A DNA stretch of 6,913 nucleotides from Acidobacteriota bacterium (GTDB taxonomy: Bacteria > Acidobacteriota > Terriglobia > Acidiferrales > UBA7541): NCBI GenBank assembly GCA_003224195.1, contig QHYP01000240.1:12565-19477 (forward strand), written 5' to 3'. Below the pieces are notes generated by a model that worked only from the letters and a program-made list of their open reading frames with translations, searched no databases and had not been told where the DNA came from. The position numbers and the translations under genes were made by a program. Below are positions 1 through 5,489 of this stretch, piece by piece. Position 1 is the stretch's first letter. Each line of letters begins with the position of its first letter.

Positions 1-181
1 CTTCGATATTCTTGATGGTCTGAACCGTTTGCGCGTACGCATCGCCCACGCCCACGATCTTTCCGTCCGGTCCAGTAGCCGTGGTACCCGAAACACAGAT
101 CAGCTTGCCCGCGCGCACCGCCCGCGAATAGCCCACAATCGGCTCCCACTTCGTCCCGCTCGCTATGTTCTGCCGCGCCAC
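1..181 (-). CDS. RidA family (YjgF/YER057c/UK114) protein, N-terminal 60 residues, partial
   Basis: RidA proteins are small trimeric cytosolic enzymes that hydrolyse reactive 2-aminoacrylate and related enamines/imines released by PLP enzymes. Reading leftward from GTG at 181, 60 codons are open to the window edge, and the roughly 125-130-residue family length implies that about half the protein is missing. Visible family features are the opening RQNIASGTKWEP (residues 4-14), GYSRAVRAGKLICVSG (17-32), TATGPDGKIVG (34-44) and DAYAQTVQTIKNIE (47-60). This is the N-terminal pattern of the subgroup that starts with xRQNxxSGTxWE. The catalytic arginine region of RidA lies beyond the edge, so deaminase activity cannot be judged. 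The GTG start is chosen because a GGAGGA Shine-Dalgarno lies 7 bases upstream and the conserved block begins immediately after it; no in-frame ATG is near. The gene is divergent from cystathionine beta-synthase. Family assignment is firm; exact activity is inferred. Confidence 0.88.
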   Translation of the reverse strand, partial: MARQNIASGTKWEPIVGYSRAVRAGKLICVSGTTATGPDGKIVGVGDAYAQTVQTIKNIE

Positions 182-188
182 GTCTGAT

Positions 189-194
189 TCCTCC
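189..194 (-). promoter_or_regulatory. Shine-Dalgarno site of the RidA-family gene
   Basis: On the minus strand the bases read GGAGGA, seven bases before the GTG at 181-179. This strong match to the ribosome-binding consensus fixes the non-ATG start. The nearby upstream ATG (minus strand, about 227) is in another frame. Confidence 0.75.
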
Positions 195-239
195 GATGCG
201 CCTTGCTCCCGCTCGGCAAAGCTGCATGATAAACTGCAA

Positions 240-266
240 ATTATGGCACACCCGGGCAGAGGTTAA
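240..266 (-). promoter_or_regulatory. Putative promoter of the RidA-family gene (extended -10)
   Basis: On the minus strand, CATAAT (240-245) matches the TATAAT box at five of six positions. It is preceded directly by TGC (246-248), giving an extended -10 motif. A loose -35-like TTAACC lies at 261-266 with a short 15-base spacer and is part of the 8-bp palindrome GGTTAACC (261-268). The predicted transcript would have a leader of about 50 bases before GTG at 181. This is prediction from sequence only. On the plus strand I found no convincing promoter for the cystathionine beta-synthase gene; TTGCTC at 203-208 has no well-spaced -10. Confidence 0.4.
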
Positions 267-293
267 CCCGCCCGCTGACGCCAGAGACGCCGA

Positions 294-1682
294 ATGCGGT
301 GCAATAACATCCTCGAAGCGGTGGGACGCACGCCCCTGGTGCGCTTGAATCGCATCAACCAGGGCCTCAAGCCGCAAATTTACGTCAAGTGCGACTACAT
401 CAATCCCGGCGGCTCGGTGAAGGATCGCATCGGCATCACCATGATTGACGAAGCCGAGCGCCAAGGCCTCCTCAAGCCCGGCGGCACGATCATCGAAGGC
501 ACATCCGGTAACACTGGCATGGGATTGGCGCTCGTGGCCGCGGTGCGCGGCTACAAGATGGTCTTCACCATCACGGACAAGCAGTCCAAGGAAAAAATCG
601 ACCTGCTCAAGGCGCTTGGCGCCGAAGTCATCGTCTGCCCCACGGCCGTTGAGCCGGAAGACCCGCGCAGCTATTACTCCGTCGCGAAAAAGCTCGCGCG
701 CGAAATCCCCAATTCGTTTTATCCCAATCAATACGCGAACCCCATGAATCCCGAGGCGCACTACCGCACCACGGGCCCGGAAATCTGGGAAGACAGCGAA
801 GGCCGCATCACGCACTTCGTCTGCGGTCTGGGCACGGGCGGCACAATTAGCGGCGTGGGGAAATATCTCAAGGAGAAAAACTCGAGCGTCAAGATCATCG
901 GCGTCGATCCCTACGGCTCGCTTTACTACGATTTTGTGAAGCGCGGCGAAACGATCCGGGCGAAGACCTACGTCGTCGAGGGCATCGGCGAGGATTTCTT
1001 CCCCACGACGATGAACCTGAAGATTCTCGACGACGTCCTCCAGGTCAACGATGAAGAATGCTTCGTCGTAGCTCGGCGCCTGGTCAAGCTCGAAGGAATT
1101 TTCACCGGAGGCTCCGGCGGTGGCTGCATTTCCGCCACGCTGCGTCTGGCCAAGGACCTCGGGCCGCGCGATTTCGTCGTCGCTTTCTTGCCGGATACCG
1201 GGATGCGCTATCTCAGCAAGGTCTACAACGACGAATGGATGCGCGAGCGCGGTTACGTGGACGCGGAGGTGGCCCTGAACGCCGCCGACGTCGTCGCCGC
1301 CAAGCACAAAACCGGCAAGGTGCGCGAACTGGTCATCGCGCGGCCCTATCAGACTGTCTTCCACGCGCTCAAGACCATGCAGGAGCAGGACATCTCCCAG
1401 ATTCCGATTTTCGAAGACTCCACGCCCATCGGCACCGTTTATGAAGATCAGATTCTCAACCTCGCGCTGCAGGGCAAGGATCTTCGCAAGCTCGTCGTGC
1501 GCGAAGTGATGAGTGCGCCGCTGCCCGCTGTGCCGAAAACGGCGCCCGTCGCGCGCCTCACCTACATCCTGAGCCACGAAAATCCGGCGATTTTCGTGGA
1601 GATGGGTGACTCGCGCTATGAAATCCTCACCAAGTACGACCTGATGAGCACGGTCGCCAGCTTGATGGAACAAAAACGCTGA
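294..1682 (+). CDS. Cystathionine beta-synthase, PLP-dependent, with C-terminal CBS-domain pair
   Basis: It condenses L-homocysteine with L-serine to cystathionine, the first step of transsulfuration toward cysteine, in the cytosol. The 462-residue protein is a fold-type II PLP enzyme. The start is typical (ILEAVGRTPLVRLNRI, 6-21). The PLP lysine is K43 in GGSVKDRIG; the substrate/PLP loop TSGNTG is at 70-75, and the phosphate-binding glycine loop GTGGTISG is at 180-187. Residues about 340-458 form a tandem CBS (Bateman) module, which separates it from the shorter cysteine synthases CysK/CysM. Human-type enzymes bind AdoMet in this module; whether this one does is unknown. The N-terminal haem-binding extension of the vertebrate enzyme is absent, as usual in bacteria. 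ATG 294 is the only sensible start, since in-frame stops lie at 264-266 and 276-278; the ribosome site is weak. The methionine-cycle gene follows 44 bases downstream. Serine versus O-acetylserine preference cannot be read from sequence. Confidence 0.93.
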   Translation: MRCNNILEAVGRTPLVRLNRINQGLKPQIYVKCDYINPGGSVKDRIGITMIDEAERQGLLKPGGTIIEGTSGNTGMGLALVAAVRGYKMVFTITDKQSKEKIDLLKALGAEVIVCPTAVEPEDPRSYYSVAKKLAREIPNSFYPNQYANPMNPEAHYRTTGPEIWEDSEGRITHFVCGLGTGGTISGVGKYLKEKNSSVKIIGVDPYGSLYYDFVKRGETIRAKTYVVEGIGEDFFPTTMNLKILDDVLQVNDEECFVVARRLVKLEGIFTGGSGGGCISATLRLAKDLGPRDFVVAFLPDTGMRYLSKVYNDEWMRERGYVDAEVALNAADVVAAKHKTGKVRELVIARPYQTVFHALKTMQEQDISQIPIFEDSTPIGTVYEDQILNLALQGKDLRKLVVREVMSAPLPAVPKTAPVARLTYILSHENPAIFVEMGDSRYEILTKYDLMSTVASLMEQKR

Positions 1683-1713
1683 GCGCGTTCTCCGTGTCGC
1701 GTCACCCGCAGAC

Positions 1714-1717
1714 AGGA
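1714..1717 (+). promoter_or_regulatory. Ribosome binding site supporting a TTG start
   Basis: AGGA lies nine bases before TTG at 1727. An in-frame TAA at 1718-1720 rules out any earlier start. The next in-frame ATG lies inside the conserved DGAMGSML motif (residues 18-25), which must be part of the protein. TTG is therefore the start of the methyltransferase/reductase gene. Confidence 0.65.
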
Positions 1718-1726
1718 TAAGAAACC

Positions 1727-3568
1727 TTGAAGATTCACGATTTCAACGAGCGGTTGAAGGACTCGATTCTAATCGCCGATGGGGCGATGGGTTCGATGCT
1801 GCACGAAGCCGTTGGCCCGCAGCGCTGCTTCGACGAGCTGAACTCGACCGAGCCCGAAGCCGTCTTCCGCGTGCACCAGGCGTATATCGAAGCTGGTGCG
1901 CAAATCATCGAGACGAACACCTTCGGCGCGAACCGCTTCAAGCTCGCGCCCCACGGCCTCGCCGACGAGACCACGCGCTTCAACAGCCGGGGCGTCAAGA
2001 TCGCCCGTGAAGCGCGCGAGTCCGCCGCGCGCGAAGTGCTCATCGCCGGCTCGATCGGTCCGCTCGGGCTCGGTGTGCAGTCGCGCCACCCTTCTCCGGA
2101 CGAAATTCTGGATATTTTTCACGAGCAAGCCCAGGCGCTCGAAGAGCGCGGCGTGGATTTGTACTGTCTCGAAACCTTTTCCAATCTCGACGAACTGCTC
2201 CTCGCCATTGACGCCGTTCGCTCGTTTTCTGGCCTGCCTATCATCGCTCAGCTCACCTATTCCGAAGAGGGCATTACCCACGGCGACGTGCGCCCGCGCG
2301 ATGCCGCGGCCCGCTTGAAGGACAAGAACGTACAGGTGATCGGCGCGAATTGCACGCTTGGCCCGCAGGCGCTCCTGCCGATTCTTCAGGAGATTGCCGC
2401 CGTGGACGGCGTGCGCGTGAGCGCCATGCCCAACGCCGGCTTCCCGAAGCGCGAAGGCGACCGCATCGTCTATCCCAAGTCGTCGCCGGAATATTTCGCT
2501 CTTTTTGCGCGGGAAGCCGTCGCGCTCGGCGTGCGCATTCTCGGCGGCTGCTGCGGCACCACGCCTGCGCACATCCAGGCCATGGCCGAAGCCGTGCGCT
2601 CTCTCCGCCCGGCGAAACGCGCGGCTGCCTCCGCTTCCGTGGAGGTCGTCATTGCCGAAACGCCCGCTGCGGCGCGCACTGCCCAGCGCGAGCCGGAGAG
2701 CAAACTGTGGAAGAAACTCCGCGCCGGCGAATTCGTGATTTCCGTCGAGATTGATCCGCCGAAGGGCGTTTCACTCGACCGCGTCTTCGAGCAGGTGGAC
2801 CGCATCATGGCCTGCGGCCGCGTAGACGCGATCGACATCAACAGCGGCACGATGGCCCGCGTCGGTATGGACGCCCTCATGACCGCTGCGGCGCTCGAAG
2901 CGCGCGGCGTCGAGACCATTCCGCACCTCACCACGCGCGATTTCAACATCATCGGATTACAGGCCGTTCTCCTCGGCGCGTGGACTGTCGGCGGCGTGCG
3001 CAACGTCCTCGCCATCACCGGCGACCCGCCGTCGGTCGGCGACTATCCGGAAACGAGCGGCGTCTACGAAGTGGATGCGGTCGGCCTCGTCAGCGTCCTC
3101 AGCCGCTTGAACCAGGGGCGCGACTGGTCCGGCAAAACCCTCGGCGGCTCCACGAATTTCACCATCGGCGTCGCTCTGAATCCCGTCGCCGAAGACCTCG
3201 ACCACGAAATCGAGCGCTTCCAAGCCAAGATCGAAGCCGGCGCGCACTTCGCCATGACCCAGCCCATCTTCGATCCTGCACATTGGCACGCGTTTCTGAA
3301 GCGGCTCGGGCGCAAGCCGCCCATTCCCATCCTGGTTGGCCTCTGGCCGCTCAACAGCTACAAACAGGCGCTGCGCCTGAACAACGAAGTGCCCGGCATC
3401 GTGATTCCGCAGTCGGTGCTGAAGTCGCTCGAAACCGCCGGCGCCGACGCGCGGGCCTGCGGTTTCCAGATGGCGCGCGAGATGCTTGCCTGGTCGCGCA
3501 GCGAACTCGCCGGCGCGTACCTCATCGCCCCCTTCAAGCGTTACGAGGAAATTCTCGAAGTCCTGTAG
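1727..3568 (+). CDS. Bifunctional homocysteine S-methyltransferase / 5,10-methylenetetrahydrofolate reductase
   Basis: This is a cytosolic fusion that joins reduction of methylene-THF to methyl-THF with methylation of homocysteine to methionine. Residues about 10-295 are the Hcy-methyltransferase barrel. It shows DGAMGSML (18-25) and the three expected zinc/homocysteine-thiol ligands: C209 in GANCTLGP, and C275 and C276 in GGCCGTTP. An alanine-rich linker (about 296-330) leads to the FAD-dependent MTHFR domain (about 335-613). That domain shows SVEIDPPKG with E341, the PHLTTRDFN motif, AITGDPP (G432, D433) and MTQPIFD with Q512. The 613-residue length and domain order match the YitJ type of Bacillus and many other bacteria. 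It has neither the pterin-binding nor the cobalamin-binding module of MetH, so the methyl donor for the first domain is not settled by sequence. The TTG start is forced by an upstream stop and by the N-terminal motif. The 44-base spacing after cystathionine beta-synthase, same strand, suggests an operon at the homocysteine branch point. Confidence 0.93.
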   Translation: MKIHDFNERLKDSILIADGAMGSMLHEAVGPQRCFDELNSTEPEAVFRVHQAYIEAGAQIIETNTFGANRFKLAPHGLADETTRFNSRGVKIAREARESAAREVLIAGSIGPLGLGVQSRHPSPDEILDIFHEQAQALEERGVDLYCLETFSNLDELLLAIDAVRSFSGLPIIAQLTYSEEGITHGDVRPRDAAARLKDKNVQVIGANCTLGPQALLPILQEIAAVDGVRVSAMPNAGFPKREGDRIVYPKSSPEYFALFAREAVALGVRILGGCCGTTPAHIQAMAEAVRSLRPAKRAAASASVEVVIAETPAAARTAQREPESKLWKKLRAGEFVISVEIDPPKGVSLDRVFEQVDRIMACGRVDAIDINSGTMARVGMDALMTAAALEARGVETIPHLTTRDFNIIGLQAVLLGAWTVGGVRNVLAITGDPPSVGDYPETSGVYEVDAVGLVSVLSRLNQGRDWSGKTLGGSTNFTIGVALNPVAEDLDHEIERFQAKIEAGAHFAMTQPIFDPAHWHAFLKRLGRKPPIPILVGLWPLNSYKQALRLNNEVPGIVIPQSVLKSLETAGADARACGFQMAREMLAWSRSELAGAYLIAPFKRYEEILEVL

Positions 3569-3569
3569 G

Positions 3570-3587
3570 GGCCACCTTCAGGTGGCC
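3570..3587. terminator. Perfect hairpin between convergent genes, possible bidirectional terminator
   Basis: GGCCACC (3570-3576), loop TTCA, then GGTGGCC (3581-3587) form a perfect 7-bp GC-rich stem with a four-base loop. It starts two bases after the methyltransferase/reductase stop (TAG 3566-3568). On the other strand it covers the last two sense codons of the carbamoyltransferase, whose TGA (3578-3580) lies in the loop. Position and symmetry fit a bidirectional terminator for convergent genes. No clear U-tract follows on either side, so intrinsic termination may be weak; it could also be a dispersed palindromic repeat. Confidence 0.45.
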
Positions 3588-5338
3588 ATCTTGGTAATCA
3601 GGATATCCCCTAGCGCCAGCGCGTCCATCTGCGTCCGCAAAAAACAGTCCAGCGCTTCCTCCGGCCGGCAGACGATCGGCTCATTGTCGTTGAACGACGT
3701 ATTCAGTAGCACCGGCACTCCGGTCAGATTGCCGAACTCTTGGATGAGCCGCCAATAGCGCGGATTGGCTTCACGCGTCACCGTTTGCAGACGTCCCGTG
3801 CCGTCCACGTGCGTCGGCGCGGGAATTTTGCCCCGCTTTTCCCGCCGCACGGGATAGGCCAGCGTCATGAACGGTGAAGGCTGCGACTTCGTGAACCACT
3901 CGCCCGCCGCCTCGGCAAGGATTGAAGGCGCAAACGGCCGGAAACTTTCGCGGTGCTTGATGCGCCGGTTGAGAGTCTCCTTCATTTCCGGCCGGCGCGG
4001 ATCGGCCACGATGCTGCGGTTCCCCAGCGCGCGCGGCCCCCATTCGGCGCGTCCCTGAAACCAACCAAGGATCTTTCCATCGGCAACGATTTTCGCCGCC
4101 GTGCGCGCCATCTCTTCTTCGGGTAATTCGCGCACGGCGTAGCCCTTCCGCGCGACGCCGCTGGTCTCCACCGCCGCGCGAATCTGTTCCTTGGAGAACT
4201 CCGGCCCCCAATACGCATGGTCCATCACGAACGCGCGCGGCCTTCCGAGAAGCTGGTGCCACACGTAAAACGCCGCGCCCACCGCCAGTCCCCCATCGCC
4301 CGCCGCGGGCTGTACATAGACCTGTTCGAACGGCGTCTCATCGAAAATCTTTCCATTGGCCACACAGTTGAACGCCACTCCGCCCGCCAGACACACGGCT
4401 CTCAGGCCTGTGCGCTGGGCCAGCCGCCGCAGCATCCCGAGATACACCTCTTCGAGCCGCGCCTGCAGCGACGCAGCCAGATTGCGGTGGCGATCCTCGA
4501 GCGGCGCTTCCGGATCGCGCGCGGGCCCCAGCCGCTGCGCCATCGTCTCCGAATACACCCGCCCGAGCGCCGGGGTCTTGTCAGCTTCCGCCCAACTCAT
4601 CTCCGGACCTGTGCGGTGGTGAACGAAGTAATGGAGGCCGAGACGAAAAGAGGAATCATCCGCGCGCCCGTTCGTGCGCACAATGTCTCGGAAAACATCG
4701 AACTGCTCGGGCTGCCCGTAGGCGGCGAGACCCATCACCTTGTACTCGTCGCCGAATTTCAAGAAGCCGAGATACTGTGTCACCGCCGTGTAATACAGCC
4801 CGAGCGAATGCGGAAACGCCACGGCGCCTTGAATTTCCATGCGCGGCCCTGCGCCCGTCCCCCACATTGTGCTGGCGAAATCACCCAGTCCGTCGGCGGA
4901 GAGAAGCGCCGCGCACTCGAACGGCGAGCAATAAAACGCGCTGGCGAGATGCGCCTGGTGGTGTTCGATGCGATGAAATCGTGCGCCCAGCTTGGCCGGA
5001 TCGGTCCCGAGCGTCCGCGCCAGCGTCTCGCGAATCCCTCCGCCCGCAAACTTGCGCAGCACGCGCACGCGCTCCCACGCGAACGACGGCATCCGCAACG
5101 CGTAAAAAAGCTTTGTCCCCAGCCGAGCATAGGGATTGCGCGGCACCGCGACGTGATCGATTTCGCCGAGTGTGAGATTAGCCGCTCTCAAGCAGTACCG
5201 AATCGCCCCAGCCGGGAACCCCGCGGCATATTTCACGCGGTTACATCGCTCCTCTTCCAACGCGGCCACGAGCTGGCCATCGCACACAATCGCGGCCGAC
5301 GCGTTTCCGTGATACGCGTTGATCCCCAGGATGTTCAT
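3578..5338 (-). CDS. O-carbamoyltransferase, NodU/CmcH/TobZ family
   Basis: The family transfers carbamoyl from carbamoyl phosphate, through a carbamoyl-adenylate, to a hydroxyl on a sugar, antibiotic or lipo-oligosaccharide. The 586-residue protein has the usual two domains. The N-terminal Kae1/TsaD-like ASKHA domain shows LGINAYHGNASAAIV (4-18), ALEEERCNRVK (26-36), the metal-site histidines HHQAH (126-130), a DGLGDF-type motif and GGVAFN (319-324). The C-terminal YrdC-related domain shows WGPRALGNRS (433-442) followed by DPR, then ESFRPFAPSI, VLLNTSFN and a conserved CRPEEALDCF tail. ATG 5338 is preferred because the family begins with a short MxILGIxxxHG. An in-frame TTG at 5359 would add seven residues. 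No clear Shine-Dalgarno precedes 5338; a -10-like TACACT lies at 5351-5356. It is convergent with the methionine operon and divergent from the exported DUF5916 protein. No neighbouring glycosyltransferase or biosynthetic gene reveals the acceptor, so the substrate is unknown. Confidence 0.92.
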   Translation of the reverse strand: MNILGINAYHGNASAAIVCDGQLVAALEEERCNRVKYAAGFPAGAIRYCLRAANLTLGEIDHVAVPRNPYARLGTKLFYALRMPSFAWERVRVLRKFAGGGIRETLARTLGTDPAKLGARFHRIEHHQAHLASAFYCSPFECAALLSADGLGDFASTMWGTGAGPRMEIQGAVAFPHSLGLYYTAVTQYLGFLKFGDEYKVMGLAAYGQPEQFDVFRDIVRTNGRADDSSFRLGLHYFVHHRTGPEMSWAEADKTPALGRVYSETMAQRLGPARDPEAPLEDRHRNLAASLQARLEEVYLGMLRRLAQRTGLRAVCLAGGVAFNCVANGKIFDETPFEQVYVQPAAGDGGLAVGAAFYVWHQLLGRPRAFVMDHAYWGPEFSKEQIRAAVETSGVARKGYAVRELPEEEMARTAAKIVADGKILGWFQGRAEWGPRALGNRSIVADPRRPEMKETLNRRIKHRESFRPFAPSILAEAAGEWFTKSQPSPFMTLAYPVRREKRGKIPAPTHVDGTGRLQTVTREANPRYWRLIQEFGNLTGVPVLLNTSFNDNEPIVCRPEEALDCFLRTQMDALALGDILITKMAT

Positions 5339-5403
5339 TGCAGAATGTGCAGTGTACAACAGGCCCGGCGGCCGGAGATCGCCGCAAAATCGAAGCCTTG
5401 CGT

Positions 5404-5417
5404 CGGGTAAACACCCG
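5404..5417. repeat. Short inverted repeat in the divergent intergenic region
   Basis: CGGGTAAACACCCG has 5-bp arms (5404-5408 and 5413-5417) around AAAC. It lies between the carbamoyltransferase start and the putative rightward promoter, where an operator would be expected. It is short enough to occur by chance in GC-rich DNA; no regulator is implied. Confidence 0.25.
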
Positions 5418-5436
5418 AGCGACTCTCAATTTACTC

Positions 5437-5465
5437 TTGCGTGATGCTCCTCTCGGCGTTATACA
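5437..5465 (+). promoter_or_regulatory. Putative promoter of the exported DUF5916 gene
   Basis: TTGCGT (5437-5442) and TATACA (5460-5465) are separated by an ideal 17 bases. Matches to the sigma-70 consensus are moderate (three and four of six). Transcription would start near 5472, just before the open frame that begins at 5487. This is sequence-based prediction only. It bears on the start problem of the gene, because it places translation initiation between about 5476 and 5526. Confidence 0.35.
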
Positions 5466-5489
5466 AGTTCGCTCTGTGGTGGGTGATTT

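Noticed and set aside
243..266. Upstream in-frame ATG 243 as the cystathionine beta-synthase start
   Set aside because: It reaches a TAA at 264-266 after seven codons, and a second in-frame TGA follows at 276-278.
182..293. SAM or other riboswitch ahead of the methionine/cysteine operon
   Set aside because: Only 112 bases separate the divergent starts, and no multi-helix fold or conserved S-box-like segment was seen; this length is also needed for two promoters.
1769..2572. 267-codon open frame on the minus strand
   Set aside because: Antisense to the methyltransferase domain, whose motifs (DGAMGSML, NCTLGP, GGCCGTTP) are unambiguous on the plus strand.
4217..5410. 397-codon open frame on the plus strand
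   Set aside because: Antisense to the carbamoyltransferase; the translation is Arg/His/Ala-rich with no recognisable domain.
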